Notes: generated by a model not told the origin, from the letters alone. 64,000 bases of DNA from Butyrivibrio hungatei NK4A153 (GCF_000424465.1 NZ_AUJY01000008.1:167511-231510); one strand, 5' to 3'; numbered from the stretch's first letter, positions 1-9,878 are shown. Translations and numbers: made by a program.

Positions 1-5
1 TGAAC

Positions 6-719
6 ATGACTACAATTATCAAGGCAAAAGAACTGATCATAAAAGGCGAAGAGAACATACTGGAATTACCGGAGAATCTAAAAGAACAGGTTTCAATATA
101 TTGGAATGAGCAAAAAAGGCAGCATCCCGGAATGTTTAACGGGCCGGTGTATTCGGTGCTTGATATGGAGAACAACAACGGCGAGATTACCTTGGAGTGC
201 GCACTTTCCGATTATGCGAATTACAAGTACAGTGAAATACATGATTTGGGAGAATTTGCGTGCAGGAATCTTTACGCGGGATGTCTTTTAAAATCTTGTG
301 AAGGAAAATATATTGTTGCTCTAAATGGTGCGGGTTCTGAATTTACAGGCAAGATACAGTTTATTGGAGGCGCGATGGATCCTGAAGATAAGGATGATGT
401 GACGGGAAAACTTGATCCGCTTATTACCGTGATGAGAGAACTTGAGGAAGAAGCCGGAAAAGAGATTAGGAATAGTATCAAAAATGTCGGAGAAACCTAT
501 CTTATAACTAACGGCAGAAAATATGGTATAGGCACGGTGCTTCAGTCATCTATGAGTGCGGATGAGTTAACCGCGGCGCTTGGCAGATTCAAGGACAGTA
601 CGCATAATAACGAGATAGACAATCTTGTTGCTTTTGGAAAAGAAAACAAGGATGAACTTGAGAATTACGTAGACAGGCAGGATATCGGTGTGGTGGAGTT
701 TTTGAAAGAAGTACTTTGA
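6..719 (+). CDS. Nudix hydrolase family protein
   Basis: This is a predicted cytoplasmic Nudix-fold hydrolase of 237 residues, a family that cleaves nucleoside diphosphates linked to another group. The recognisable part is RELEEEAG at residues 144-151, which matches the metal-binding second half of the Nudix box. The first half (G then E at fixed spacing) is poorly conserved, with Leu where Glu is expected, so activity is less certain than the fold. The first 90 residues match nothing I recognise. The start sits five bases from the window edge, so a start further upstream cannot be excluded. It is followed by a 33-nt dispersed repeat and two acetyltransferase genes, which says little about its substrate. 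Confidence 0.65.
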   Translation: MTTIIKAKELIIKGEENILELPENLKEQVSIYWNEQKRQHPGMFNGPVYSVLDMENNNGEITLECALSDYANYKYSEIHDLGEFACRNLYAGCLLKSCEGKYIVALNGAGSEFTGKIQFIGGAMDPEDKDDVTGKLDPLITVMRELEEEAGKEIRNSIKNVGETYLITNGRKYGIGTVLQSSMSADELTAALGRFKDSTHNNEIDNLVAFGKENKDELENYVDRQDIGVVEFLKEVL

Positions 720-752
720 AAAATGGACCACAAACCCCGTCCCCATGGACCA
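720..752 (+). repeat. 33-nt dispersed repeat, copy 1
   Basis: This sequence begins AAAATGGACCACAAACC, continues through CCGTCCCC and ends GGACCA. It recurs at 2111-2143 with 31 of 33 bases identical. The TGGACCA at each end is a short direct repeat around a C-rich core. It resembles short REP-like intergenic elements with CCGTCCCC cores that I recall from other Clostridia. Here it fills the gap between the Nudix stop codon and the acetyltransferase ribosome binding site. Confidence 0.6.
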
Positions 753-765
753 TAGAGGATTAAAA

Positions 766-1533
766 ATGACTAACAAAGAAATACTGGAAATAGCGCTTCG
801 GCAGTCGGCGGAAGACAACGGTTGCCGTGCGGAGGATTTTTTGTCGGATAAAAATGTTGTTGTTCCGTTCAGGCTAGGTGAGAAGGCGCGCAAGTACTAT
901 AAGGAGCCGATAACGTGCAATTTCATTACGTACGGTAATAACGTGGTTGCGGCTTCATCGGATGAAGTTGCGGATATTGTAAAAGAGTACGTCGGAAAGT
1001 TTGAGTTTTATCACTGCTTTGAGACGCCAAATATGAATTGGCTCATTGAGAGGATTGAAAAACTTGGGCATAAGGTGTGTTTCATGGCAGAGTTCTTTTT
1101 GCCCGATATTGAAAAGATGCCGGTGCTTGAGTGCTCATATGCTACAAGGATTCTGGGACCTAAGGATTTCAAGGCGTTGTATCTTCCGCAGTGGAGCAAT
1201 GCACTTTGCAGTGCCCGCAAGGAACTCGATGTTCTTGGAATGGGCGCGTACGATGGCGATAAGCTTGTGGGATTTGCAGGGGCTTCTGCGGACTGCGACG
1301 ATATGTGGCAGATAGGAGTGGACGTTCTTCCCGAGTATAGGCGGAATGGAATAGCGTCAGCTCTTACTAATATGCTGGCAAAAGAGATACTTAAACGCGG
1401 CAAGGTTCCGTTTTATTGCTGTGCGTGGTCGAATGTAAGGTCGGCAAGAAATGCGATAAGAAGCGGATTTGTGCCCTCGTGGGTTGAAGTAACGGTGAAG
1501 CCTGCGGAGGTTGTGGACGGAATGAATAAATGA
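766..1533 (+). CDS. GNAT family N-acetyltransferase
   Basis: This predicted acetyl-CoA-dependent acetyltransferase has 255 residues. The GNAT core is in the C-terminal half: an acidic/hydrophobic strand near DDMWQIGVDVLPEYRRNGIAS gives the acetyl-CoA pyrophosphate-binding loop (R-x-N-G-I-A), followed by the helix that carries YCCAWSNVRSARNAIRSGF. The N-terminal 120 residues look like a second, degenerate GNAT-like lobe. The start at 766 is preferred over an in-frame ATG at 745 because AGAGG lies just before it and the upstream ATG is part of the dispersed repeat. The gene overlaps the next acetyltransferase by four bases, so the two are translationally coupled. The acceptor substrate is unknown. 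Confidence 0.75.
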   Translation: MTNKEILEIALRQSAEDNGCRAEDFLSDKNVVVPFRLGEKARKYYKEPITCNFITYGNNVVAASSDEVADIVKEYVGKFEFYHCFETPNMNWLIERIEKLGHKVCFMAEFFLPDIEKMPVLECSYATRILGPKDFKALYLPQWSNALCSARKELDVLGMGAYDGDKLVGFAGASADCDDMWQIGVDVLPEYRRNGIASALTNMLAKEILKRGKVPFYCCAWSNVRSARNAIRSGFVPSWVEVTVKPAEVVDGMNK

Positions 1534-2048
1534 CAACAATGGAAAGGACTATAGACTTGGAAAAAGAATACAAGATCATAACAGCCACGGAGGAAGACCG
1601 TGAGGAGATATTGGCGCTGTATAAAGCGCAGATCGGAAGGGAACTTTGCCCGTGGGATGAGTATTATCCGTCGAATGAGACAATCGATGCGGATTTTGCG
1701 CGTGACGGACTGTTTGTATTAAAGGAAGACGGGATAATAAAAGCTGCGATTTCGATTGATGAAGATGAGGAAGTTAACAGGCTTCCCTGTTGGGATAAGA
1801 ATCTCGAACCTGAGGGAGAGCTTGCTAGGCTTGCAGTCCTTCCTGCGGAGCAGAATAAGGGACTTGCAAGGATAATGCTTAAGCATGGCATGGAGGAGCT
1901 TAAGAGACGCGGATGTAACGGAATTCACATACTTGTCGGTAAGTACAATACCAAGGCAATCCGCTCATATGCGGTATTTGGATTTAATGAAGTGGGCGAG
2001 TGTCATTTGTACGATCAGGATTTTTTATGCTATGAAAAAGAGCTGTGA
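1530..2048 (+). CDS. GNAT family N-acetyltransferase
   Basis: A 172-residue single-domain GNAT acetyltransferase. The conserved acetyl-CoA motif is visible around residues 96-125 (LARLAVLPAEQNKGLARIMLKHGME), followed by the beta-strand and helix ILVGKYNTKAIRSYAVFGFNEVGECHLYD that closes the fold. Its start codon overlaps the stop of the preceding acetyltransferase in an ATGA junction, showing a two-gene operon. The target amine is unknown; members of this size acetylate small molecules, antibiotics or protein N-termini, and nothing in the sequence decides which. Confidence 0.8.
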   Translation: MTTMERTIDLEKEYKIITATEEDREEILALYKAQIGRELCPWDEYYPSNETIDADFARDGLFVLKEDGIIKAAISIDEDEEVNRLPCWDKNLEPEGELARLAVLPAEQNKGLARIMLKHGMEELKRRGCNGIHILVGKYNTKAIRSYAVFGFNEVGECHLYDQDFLCYEKEL

Positions 2049-2103
2049 CATGATCCGGCAGAGAGAACTATTACTAAATAAAAGCTTTGGAAGGTAATTA
2101 TTC

Positions 2104-3054
2104 ATGAAACAAAATGGACCACAAACCCCGTCCCCCGGGACCAAAAGCACTTTGCTGCAGAACAAATTTGTAGTATGTCTGTTGGCGGTATTCTGTTGCC
2201 TCTTGTGGGGGAGTGCGTTCCCGAGTATCAAGGCGGGATATGAGATGTTTGAGATCGGCGCGCAGGACAGCGTGTCGCAGATTCTTTTTGCGGGAATAAG
2301 ATTCTTGCTGGCGGGAGTGCTGACGATCATTTTCGGAAGCCTCCTTCAGAGAAAAGTTCTTTTTCCCAAGAAGACATCATGGAAGATGGTCTGCACTCTC
2401 AGTGTTTTTCAGACGATGCTGCAGTATTTTTTCTTTTATATAGGACTTGCGCATGCATCGGGAGTGAAGTCGTCGATAATCAATGGGATGACAACGTTTT
2501 TTGCGATTCTTTTGGCATGCCTTGTAAGGAAGCAGGAGCACCTGTCTTCGGAAAAGATAATCGGCTGCCTTCTCGGAACTGCGGGAGTTATCATTGTCAG
2601 CTTGTCAGGCGGAAGTATCGGTGCGGGATTTGCGCTTAACGGCGAAGGCTTTATCCTGATCGCTGCGGTTTCGTATGCAATTTCATCGGTGCTTATAAAG
2701 GAGTACTCCGTAAAAGAGAATCCGGTGACGCTCAGCGGATATCAGTTCCTTATTGGTGGCTTTGTCATGATGGTTGTAGGATTTGCGGCAGGTGGAAGGA
2801 TTCACCTGACAAGACCGATTGGCATTCTGCTTATCATATACATGGCATTGATATCGTCGGTTGCGTACTCGATATGGGGGATTTTGCTCAAGCACAATCC
2901 TGTATCGACGGTTACGATCTACGGTTTCTCGAATCCAATCTTCGGAGCTCTTTTGTCCGCATTCTTCCTTGCTGAGTGGGATAAGCTGAGTCTTAGGTAT
3001 GTGACGGCTCTTTTGCTTGTCAGTCTGGGAATATATGTGGTCAACAGAAAGTAA
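2104..3054 (+). CDS. DMT/EamA family membrane transporter
   Basis: This 316-residue protein is a predicted inner-membrane exporter of the drug/metabolite (EamA) superfamily. It shows about ten hydrophobic segments in two homologous halves (about residues 20-150 and 165-312), each containing the family's small-residue-rich helices. The substrate is not predictable; relatives export amino acids, nucleosides or toxic metabolites. Residues about 3-14 (QNGPQTPSPGTK) are encoded by copy 2 of the 33-nt dispersed repeat, so the N-terminus was apparently extended or replaced by the repeat. The next in-frame Met is too far inside the first helix to be a better start. Confidence 0.85.
   Translation: MKQNGPQTPSPGTKSTLLQNKFVVCLLAVFCCLLWGSAFPSIKAGYEMFEIGAQDSVSQILFAGIRFLLAGVLTIIFGSLLQRKVLFPKKTSWKMVCTLSVFQTMLQYFFFYIGLAHASGVKSSIINGMTTFFAILLACLVRKQEHLSSEKIIGCLLGTAGVIIVSLSGGSIGAGFALNGEGFILIAAVSYAISSVLIKEYSVKENPVTLSGYQFLIGGFVMMVVGFAAGGRIHLTRPIGILLIIYMALISSVAYSIWGILLKHNPVSTVTIYGFSNPIFGALLSAFFLAEWDKLSLRYVTALLLVSLGIYVVNRK
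2111..2143 (+). repeat. 33-nt dispersed repeat, copy 2 (inside a coding region)
   Basis: This copy matches the copy at 720-752 except for two adjacent bases after the CCGTCCCC core. It lies within the first codons of the EamA transporter gene and is translated. Confidence 0.6.
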
Positions 3055-3235
3055 AGGCGTTCAATTCCTCCTGTCGTCTGAGTCACAGAAAAATATACTG
3101 TATATCGTAAAAATATGTTAAAATGAATCAATAACGCATCAACGTAGTAATAACAGAGTGTACTGAAAATTTCCGGGGAATGGCGTTTAAGGGATGCTTG
3201 ATCCGGTTTGTAAAAGGCAGGAGGAACTGTTTTAT

Positions 3236-5227
3236 ATGAAAGGTACTATCAAAGAAAAGCTTACGTTAGTTGTAATTCTCATTGTCGTCGCGGCAATGGT
3301 CATTTCCTCGGCAGTTATTGTCGGAACGTCGGGTGGCAAGCTTACCGGACAGCTTACAAATCAGCTTCAGATAAACGCTGATAAGTATGCAAATTCGATT
3401 AATGCCTGGATTGAGATGGAAAAAGGTCTTAACAGTGCAGGTGCTGCGGCATTGGCTGCACTTCCCGACAAATCCTATAATGTTGAACATGCTCAGCAGA
3501 TGGTCACGACGCAGGCTGCCGGACATTCTGAGTTTCTTAATCTTTATTATGGTATGGCAGATAAGACACATCTGCAGATGGATCCAAATGCAAAGCCGCC
3601 GGAGGGCTACGATCCCACACAGAGGGGATGGTACAAGGCAGCAGAGGCAGCAGGAACGACCATAGTGACAGATCCGTATATGGACGTTTTGATTGGCGGT
3701 ATGTGTATCACTATCGCAACGCCTGTTTACAGGAACGGCCAGCTTGCGGGCGTTCTCGGAGCAGATTTTACCCTTGATTATATCGCAAATGTTGTCAACA
3801 GCATTCCGTACAGCAAAGGCGAGTACGGCTTCCTTGTTGATGCAAGCGGCAATTACATAATGCATGAAAATGATGCGTTCCTTCCGGGGGAAGAGACGGC
3901 AACGGCTGTGCTTAACGTTATGCCGGGCATATCTTCGATAATTACGACGCCGGGTAGCGAAGTGGTTCTTACGAAGGACTACGATTCCGAAAAGAATTAC
4001 ATCGCAACATCCACTATAGAAGGCTGTAACTGGGCGCTTGGTCTTGTTATGCCAAGGAAAAACGTCAGCGGCACCATAACACAACTTATCGTAACTGCCA
4101 TAATTATTACGTTGATAGCAATAGCTGCTGTAATTGTTATTATGACAAAGCTTATAGGTGTGCAGCTTGCGCCTATGGAAGAAATGAAGTCTTTTGTAAA
4201 AGAGAAAGTCATAGGCAATGAAAATATCAAGCAGACCCGCTCAGAGACGGAAGAAATAAGATATCTTTTGACAGAGCTCGAAGACCGCGTCATTGATACG
4301 ATACATAAGACTAAAGACGAATCGCAGCTTATAAAAGACAAGATGACGAGTGCGTCCGATAAGATTACCGATATCAAAGACAGTATTTCCGAGATAAATG
4401 AAGCGATGCAACGCACGGAGGGAGGCATAGAGACCCAGACGGCCAGCATCCAGAACATTGACAAGATATGTGATAATGTTATGACTGCAACGGAGAGCTT
4501 TGCGGCTGATACCAAGAGTATGAGCGACAGAACCAATGAAGTGATCGGAAGAGTTAAAGAGATGGTTCCCGAGATCCTTGCAAACAAGAATCATGCGGTT
4601 GAGATGACGAACAGGGCAAAAGAGGAGCTTGAAGAAGCTCTTAAGGGAATTCAGGTAATTGAGCAGATTGTGAATGTGGCAAGTGCAATTCAGGATATCG
4701 CAAGCCAGACAAATCTTCTTGCACTCAATGCCAGCATAGAAGCGGCAAGAGCGGGAGAAGCGGGCAAAGGTTTTGCGGTTGTCGCAAGTGAGATCAACAG
4801 CTTAAGTACTACAACAGGAAATGAGATTGATAAGGTAAATGCACTTACAAACGAAGTTACAGCCAATGTAAATGAGCTTTCGAGAGTAAGTAATCAGATC
4901 ATCACATTTCTTACCGACAGAGTGCTTAAAGATTATGATAATCTTGAGACTCTTGCGAAGAATTACATGGATGATGCAAATTATTACAGCGACATAAGTA
5001 AGGGGCTTGGCAGCGGTGCCAAGGAAGTAAGCACATCCGTAGCCGATATCAACAATGTACTGGAAAGAATAAATTCCGTGCAGAAAGAGCTTGGCGAAGC
5101 GGTTCGCGATATCTCGAACAATATGCAGAGTATCACAGAATACAGTGCGAATGTTTCGGGTGAGACCAAGGATGTAATGGATAGCATCATAAATCTTCAG
5201 GATACAACAGATAAGTTCAACGTATAA
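3236..5227 (+). CDS. methyl-accepting chemotaxis protein with dCache sensor
   Basis: A 663-residue transmembrane chemoreceptor that would signal through CheW/CheA to the flagellar motor. Segments in order: a short cytoplasmic tail, TM1 at about residues 9-30, an extracytoplasmic dCache-type sensor at about 35-280, TM2 at about 285-305, and a cytoplasmic signalling domain to the end. The sensor contains Y125-D-P-T-Q-R130-G-W132-Y133, a pattern seen in dCache_1 domains and, with this spacing, in amino-acid-binding ones; ligand identity remains an inference. The signalling tip is at [19 protein letters not shown]. The start at 3236 is chosen over one at 3194 because AGGAGG (3219-3224) sits 11 bases upstream. 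A strong terminator follows. Confidence 0.93.
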   Translation: MKGTIKEKLTLVVILIVVAAMVISSAVIVGTSGGKLTGQLTNQLQINADKYANSINAWIEMEKGLNSAGAAALAALPDKSYNVEHAQQMVTTQAAGHSEFLNLYYGMADKTHLQMDPNAKPPEGYDPTQRGWYKAAEAAGTTIVTDPYMDVLIGGMCITIATPVYRNGQLAGVLGADFTLDYIANVVNSIPYSKGEYGFLVDASGNYIMHENDAFLPGEETATAVLNVMPGISSIITTPGSEVVLTKDYDSEKNYIATSTIEGCNWALGLVMPRKNVSGTITQLIVTAIIITLIAIAAVIVIMTKLIGVQLAPMEEMKSFVKEKVIGNENIKQTRSETEEIRYLLTELEDRVIDTIHKTKDESQLIKDKMTSASDKITDIKDSISEINEAMQRTEGGIETQTASIQNIDKICDNVMTATESFAADTKSMSDRTNEVIGRVKEMVPEILANKNHAVEMTNRAKEELEEALKGIQVIEQIVNVASAIQDIASQTNLLALNASIEAARAGEAGKGFAVVASEINSLSTTTGNEIDKVNALTNEVTANVNELSRVSNQIITFLTDRVLKDYDNLETLAKNYMDDANYYSDISKGLGSGAKEVSTSVADINNVLERINSVQKELGEAVRDISNNMQSITEYSANVSGETKDVMDSIINLQDTTDKFNV

Positions 5228-5262
5228 GGCGGTAACCCCTTTGCCGTGATATATATAAGAGT

Positions 5263-5300
5263 CTGCAACTGTCAGAAAATAGGCAGTTGCAGTTTTTTTT
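5263..5300 (+). terminator. rho-independent terminator
   Basis: CTGCAACTG (5263-5271) pairs perfectly with CAGTTGCAG (5284-5292) around a 12-nt loop and is followed by eight T. It ends the chemoreceptor gene upstream. Confidence 0.9.
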
Positions 5301-5404
5301 ATATCATATGAAATTGCTTTGCAACTCTTTGTTCTTGATTTAAATACAACTGATATTTATAAAAAAGTTGTAAAATTCGCTAAAAATCCGTAAAGATTGT
5401 CAAG

Positions 5405-5436
5405 ATTTACGTAAATGCGTAATAGGGTGGTATAAT
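5405..5436 (+). promoter_or_regulatory. extended -10 promoter with overlapping palindrome
   Basis: TGGTATAAT at 5428-5436 is an extended -10 element. A weak -35 (TTACGT, 5407-5412) lies 18 bases upstream and is embedded in the perfect 12-bp palindrome ATTTACGTAAAT (5405-5416), which would be a natural operator position. The regulator is unknown. Confidence 0.5.
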
Positions 5437-5470
5437 CTATAATATAGGAAAAGAACGGAGGAAGGGCGCT

Positions 5471-6946
5471 ATGCAGGAAAATCATTTAAAACGCACTTGT
5501 AAACTAGTATTTCTAATTCACGTAATTACGACTTTTTTTTCAATTGTCGGTCTAATGTCGCAGATCACAATGTCAGATCTTGCTCCGATCAGAGGAATTA
5601 TCCCTTTGATAATGGTTATATTGGTATTTATCGCAGATTCGGTGTATCTTTTCATCAGTAAGGGTGGAGTTACATATATAAGAATACTTGCGATCACATA
5701 TTCTATAGTTTATTGTGCAATGCTTAACAGCGGGAACACGGGTACGACATATCCATATATGATCCCATTTTTGATCGTATTTCTTCTTACACTTGATAGC
5801 TTAAGTGTAAAAGTCGGAGTTATCGGATTTGCCGTTTCCAATCTTATAAGAGTAATACTTACTATTACTACTTCAGCGAATATTCAGAATGATATCGAAG
5901 TTATCATGATAGAGGCGATCATTTCAATCCTTACGGTTGTTACGATCCTTAAGGGTTATGGGCTTCTTTCAAGATTCTTTGAGGAATCACTTGATGAAGT
6001 TACATCGGTTTCGGATAAAAATAAGACTATCACCGAAAAAATCACGGAAGTTGCCGACAGTGTAGTGGAAGACGTTTCTTCCGTAAGCGAAGCGCTTAAA
6101 ACTATCGGTGAATCTGTAGAGCTTCTTGATGAGACTATGGAAAACATCATGGTTGGAACGCAGAATACCGCTGAGGCAATTACTCATCAGACAACCCAGA
6201 CGCATGATATTCAGGATATTATCGATGATACCAAGAAGAGTGCGGACATAGTTGAGAACATAAACAACGAAGCTGCAGATGCCCTCAAAGAAGGCATGGG
6301 TGTCATGGAATCCTTGTTTGAAGAGGTTGAAAAAGCCAGAAAAGCAGGAGAAAATCTTCAGACAGCTGCGGATGAACTTCGTTCCAACACTGAGGATGTA
6401 AGCGGAATCACAAGCATTATCCTTTCAATTTCATCACAGACCAACCTTCTTGCACTCAATGCCAGCATAGAGGCTGCAAGAGCGGGCGAAGTGGGTAAGG
6501 GATTTGCGGTAGTTGCCGATGAGATCAGAAATCTTGCCGAGCAGACAAGAAATGAGACAGAGAATATTACACGTATTATTGAGATTCTTACAGCGAATGC
6601 CGATACAGTCGCTGACTGCGCTACAATAAGCTCACAGTCTGCAATCCGCGAGACTGAATATACACAGAGCGCATCCAAGAAGTTTGAGTTTATCAGTGAG
6701 AAACTTGCGGAACTTAGTCAGGCTATCAATGATATTGCTAATTTCATTTCATCACTTAGCAGTGCAAATAACGAGATTGTAGACAGCGCCAGCACGTTGT
6801 CAGCTACGAGTGAAGAGATAAGTGCAAGTTCGACCGAGGCTTCCAAGGCAAGTTCAAGAAACGTTGAACTCGTTGCACAGTTCAAGAAGTCTATGGACGG
6901 TATTATTGCGAAGATTGAGGAACTTCAGAAATATACACAGGGATAA
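5471..6946 (+). CDS. methyl-accepting chemotaxis protein with multi-pass membrane N-terminus
   Basis: A 491-residue chemoreceptor-like protein. Instead of a periplasmic sensor, residues about 10-170 form roughly six closely spaced hydrophobic helices with only short loops, so it probably senses something in the membrane or at the cell energy level rather than through an extracellular ligand domain. No HAMP domain is evident. The rest is a cytoplasmic MCP signalling domain with the hairpin tip [20 protein letters not shown] at about residues 320-340 followed by [20 protein letters not shown] ribosome binding site (ACGGAGGAAG) precedes the ATG. The gene is monocistronic between its own promoter and a terminator. 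Confidence 0.9.
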   Translation: MQENHLKRTCKLVFLIHVITTFFSIVGLMSQITMSDLAPIRGIIPLIMVILVFIADSVYLFISKGGVTYIRILAITYSIVYCAMLNSGNTGTTYPYMIPFLIVFLLTLDSLSVKVGVIGFAVSNLIRVILTITTSANIQNDIEVIMIEAIISILTVVTILKGYGLLSRFFEESLDEVTSVSDKNKTITEKITEVADSVVEDVSSVSEALKTIGESVELLDETMENIMVGTQNTAEAITHQTTQTHDIQDIIDDTKKSADIVENINNEAADALKEGMGVMESLFEEVEKARKAGENLQTAADELRSNTEDVSGITSIILSISSQTNLLALNASIEAARAGEVGKGFAVVADEIRNLAEQTRNETENITRIIEILTANADTVADCATISSQSAIRETEYTQSASKKFEFISEKLAELSQAINDIANFISSLSSANNEIVDSASTLSATSEEISASSTEASKASSRNVELVAQFKKSMDGIIAKIEELQKYTQG

Positions 6947-6973
6947 AAGAGAATACTAAAAAGCAATCAATAT

Positions 6974-7016
6974 AAGGGTTGTGGAAAGCAAAAACTTTTC
7001 ACAACCCTTTTTCTTT
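6974..7016. terminator. terminator between convergent genes
   Basis: AAGGGTTGTGGAAAG pairs with CTTTTCACAACCCTT around a short A-rich loop, followed by TTTTTCTTT. It lies between the convergent chemoreceptor and AraC-type genes and could act on both strands. Confidence 0.85.
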
Positions 7017-7042
7017 GGACTTTGGTGAAGCGATATTGCTTA

Positions 7043-8011
7043 TTACGGCCTTATTTTTGCAAAATGCGGATTTGCGGAGAGCGGATGTTGCTCCTCGTTA
7101 AGTATCCTGAATTGTGAAGGCGGATAGCCGGTGGCTTTCTTAAATGCACGTGTGAAAGCTGTACAACTTGTAAAGCCGGCCTGATAGGAAATATCTGTGA
7201 CGGTCAGTTCGGGATTTGAAAGAAGCGTTTTGGCATAGCTTATTCGCATCTGCTGAAGATATTGATATAAGGTCATTCCGGTGTATTCGGAAAAAATCCT
7301 CTCGAAGTAATATTTGCTGAAACCTGCATGAGCAGCGACGCTTTCAAGAGTCAGATCTTCCGTAAAGTGCTCTGAGAGGTAGCTGCATACATTGCTCAGA
7401 GAGGCATTGTTTTTAAAATTAGTCGAAGCTGAGGCAGACTCGGGCTCACGGAAAAGATTAATGTTTTTTCCGCAGAAAGCAATAAATTGCATAAGAATTG
7501 AATAAATCTCAAGTTCATCGTAAGGTGCGAGTTCTGAAAAAGATATAACTTCGTCGTCCATCTCTTCTTCGTGCATATGAACCCGCGGTGCGGAACCGAA
7601 ATATAACTTCATTATCGTATCGATAAGGCCACACAGATAATTATATATATCAGGCGGACATGTCTTTTTCTTAATGTGCAGAGCGGGGGACATAAGACGG
7701 AATGCCCGATCCATTTCTTTTAAATTGATTATTCCGGAAAAGTCGGCTTGAATGTACACTCTGGTTCCCGGTGTCGGAGAAAAAATCTCATGAATAATGG
7801 TGGGGCAGATTAATAGAATGTCATCTATTTCGACATGATAAGTCTGATTGGCACAGATTACCTTGTAGGGAGCTTCTTTTGGCCAGATAATCTCGATATC
7901 TGTGTGCCAGTGCGGTGGAAAATCGGCGTGCAGACGGTTTATGAACATCCGCAAACTTGTGTTGATCTTGTGTCTGACATTTTCTTTGGTGCTTGAATAA
8001 CAATATTTCAT
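7043..8011 (-). CDS. AraC family transcriptional regulator
   Basis: A 322-residue regulator with an N-terminal cupin-like ligand domain (about residues 15-130; PHWHTDIEI and the DILLICPTIIHE strand are typical) and a C-terminal pair of helix-turn-helix motifs (about residues 210-305). The second HTH contains TVTDISYQAGFTSCTAFTRAFKKATGYPPSQFR, the classic AraC family signature. It is transcribed away from the binding protein/permease/beta-xylosidase operon, so it most likely activates that operon in response to a xylo-oligosaccharide; this is inference from position. AGGAG lies about 13 bases before the ATG. Confidence 0.92.
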   Translation of the reverse strand: MKYCYSSTKENVRHKINTSLRMFINRLHADFPPHWHTDIEIIWPKEAPYKVICANQTYHVEIDDILLICPTIIHEIFSPTPGTRVYIQADFSGIINLKEMDRAFRLMSPALHIKKKTCPPDIYNYLCGLIDTIMKLYFGSAPRVHMHEEEMDDEVISFSELAPYDELEIYSILMQFIAFCGKNINLFREPESASASTNFKNNASLSNVCSYLSEHFTEDLTLESVAAHAGFSKYYFERIFSEYTGMTLYQYLQQMRISYAKTLLSNPELTVTDISYQAGFTSCTAFTRAFKKATGYPPSQFRILNEEQHPLSANPHFAKIRP

Positions 8012-8348
8012 ACTACAAAAAGAACTCCTGAAATAATAAAAAACGGTGCAAAATCATAAAAGGCAATTTTTGTTTTATGATACAACATTATAGCATGAAT
8101 TGATGGTAAAAATGTCTAACAGCTCAGCATTATGTCATAATTTATGTAGATAAATAATGTAAACTGTGAAAAAATGCACAAACAATAGAGCAATTTTGGT
8201 ATGGTAGATGGCAATTTTCCACACGCGTAAAAAAGTAAATTATTATAGAATTATGTAAAGGAATGAAACAGTTTATTGTTTCATGAAGGAGAGATTTTCA
8301 GAGAATCTGAAAAGTAACAAAGGTATTTATATGATAGGAGGGTAAGAT
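8012..8348. promoter_or_regulatory. divergent control region of the xyloside operon
   Basis: This 337-bp AT-rich gap separates the AraC-type gene from its presumed target operon and contains no credible gene. Two inverted repeats are visible near the operon: ATGAAACA/TGTTTCAT (8263-8270 with 8277-8284, 6-nt loop) and TTTTCAG/CTGAAAA (8295-8301 with 8307-8313). The second would lie in the mRNA leader, just upstream of the ribosome binding site. I could not assign convincing -35 and -10 hexamers. Confidence 0.5.
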
Positions 8349-9779
8349 ATGAACAAAAAGGTATTGGCTACTTTTTTTGCAACGGTCTTGGCAACTACTA
8401 CGCTTGTTGGATGTGGTGGAAGTTCTGCCACTACGACACCGTCGGCAGGTGGCTCCGGAGCTGATGCGACGGCGCAGGCAAATTCTTCTGCGGGAAAGCA
8501 GACGGACGGAAAGAATCTACCGACACTTACAACTGAGCCACTTGAAATAACTCTTTGGGACATAGCTACGGAGGATCCGGCAAAAACCACGCAGGAAGGT
8601 GCTGTGCAGAGATTTATGAAGGATTATCCGAATATCAAGGTTAATCAGGTACATCAGCAGAATGACAATTATAAACAGCAGCTTGTTGTTGCGATGAGTT
8701 CGGGACAGGCGCCTGACATCTATGTTCACTGGGGCGGTGGTCCTATGGCGGAGTATTACAAATCAGGTTTTGCCAACGATCTTACCGAAATGTATGCAAA
8801 ATACGATCATCCCGAATTTATAGATGCTGCGGTTGCGCAGTCGACATATGACGGAAAGATGCTTGCTATTCCTTTCGGCGGACTTTCGGGCTGTGATATT
8901 TTCTATAATAAGACAATCTTCAAAGATCTTGGTCTTGAGGTTCCCAAAACGATTGATGAACTTGAGGCTGTTTGCGAGAAACTGAAAGCAAACAATATCA
9001 TTCCGTTCTCACTTGCAAATGCATCAAAGTGGACAGGCTCAATGTATTACATGTATCTTGTTGCACGTCACTCCGGAAATGCTGAGTTTGACGCGGCTTA
9101 TACACAGGAAAACGGCGGAACATTCACAAGCGACGCATTTGTTTATGCAGGCTCCAAGATTCAGGATTGGGTTAAAAAAGGATATTTCCCTGATGGCGTT
9201 AATTCACTTTCAGCTGATGATAATCAGGACAGAGCACTTCTCTATGACGGTTCGGCTGCAATGATGCTTCACGGTGCATGGCAGGTATCGGGAATAAAAG
9301 CGGACAGCGAAGAGTGGTACAACGAAAATGTCGGCGTATTCCGTTTCCCTGAAGATTCGGAAGCAAAGGCAAAGGGCGTTCCTCAGGATGTAGAGATCGG
9401 TACAGCAATCGGTATGGGAATGTCATTTAACTGCTTCAAAGATGATAAAACTGTGGATCAGGAAAAACTTGACGCATGCTATGTGCTTGCAACACAGTAT
9501 TACAATGATGACACATATAACAATGACCAGCTTTCAAGCGGAACACAGCCTTCAATTAAAGGAATGGAAGAAAATATCGACGATCCTAACATGAAGGTTA
9601 TAGCTGATGTATTCTTTAATGCTTCCAATGTACAGCTTTGGTATGATCAGTATCTTCCCGCATCAGTAACGGAAGTACACAAGAACTGCATGACTGAGCT
9701 GTTTGGCCTTGAAAAGACACCGGAAGAGATTGGAAAAGAGCATGATGATGCTATGAAGAAAGCTATTGCCGAACAGTGA
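8349..9779 (+). CDS. ABC transporter sugar-binding lipoprotein (family 1)
   Basis: A 476-residue extracellular solute-binding protein. It has a lipoprotein signal peptide with lipobox LVGC (Cys22), a Ser/Thr/Gly-rich spacer, and a family 1 binding domain (LEITLWDIATEDP to the end). AGGAGG precedes the ATG. It is the first gene of an operon with two sugar-type permeases and a GH120-type enzyme, so the ligand is probably a xylo-oligosaccharide. No ATPase gene is in the operon, which is usual for this transporter class because a shared MsmK-type ATPase serves several systems. Confidence 0.93.
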   Translation: MNKKVLATFFATVLATTTLVGCGGSSATTTPSAGGSGADATAQANSSAGKQTDGKNLPTLTTEPLEITLWDIATEDPAKTTQEGAVQRFMKDYPNIKVNQVHQQNDNYKQQLVVAMSSGQAPDIYVHWGGGPMAEYYKSGFANDLTEMYAKYDHPEFIDAAVAQSTYDGKMLAIPFGGLSGCDIFYNKTIFKDLGLEVPKTIDELEAVCEKLKANNIIPFSLANASKWTGSMYYMYLVARHSGNAEFDAAYTQENGGTFTSDAFVYAGSKIQDWVKKGYFPDGVNSLSADDNQDRALLYDGSAAMMLHGAWQVSGIKADSEEWYNENVGVFRFPEDSEAKAKGVPQDVEIGTAIGMGMSFNCFKDDKTVDQEKLDACYVLATQYYNDDTYNNDQLSSGTQPSIKGMEENIDDPNMKVIADVFFNASNVQLWYDQYLPASVTEVHKNCMTELFGLEKTPEEIGKEHDDAMKKAIAEQ

Positions 9780-9802
9780 AAATAAAAAGCAATGCGCATA
9801 GA

Positions 9803-9837
9803 TCGCTGCCTGCGGGGAGTTTTTCCTGCGGGCAGCG
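9803..9837 (+). other. intercistronic hairpin
   Basis: A 14-bp GC-rich stem (starting TCGCTGCC and ending GGCAGCGA) with an 8-nt loop lies between the binding protein and the first permease. No T-run follows, so it is more likely to stabilise the upstream mRNA or attenuate than to terminate fully. This would allow more binding protein than permease to be made. Confidence 0.7.
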
Positions 9838-9878
9838 ACTGTTATAAAAAAGTGAAAATGCGGCAGGAAGGAGTTTAT

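Noticed and set aside
766..2048. GNAT-type toxin-antitoxin pair
   Set aside because: Both proteins are acetyltransferases of the wrong lengths, and no ribbon-helix-helix antitoxin is present.
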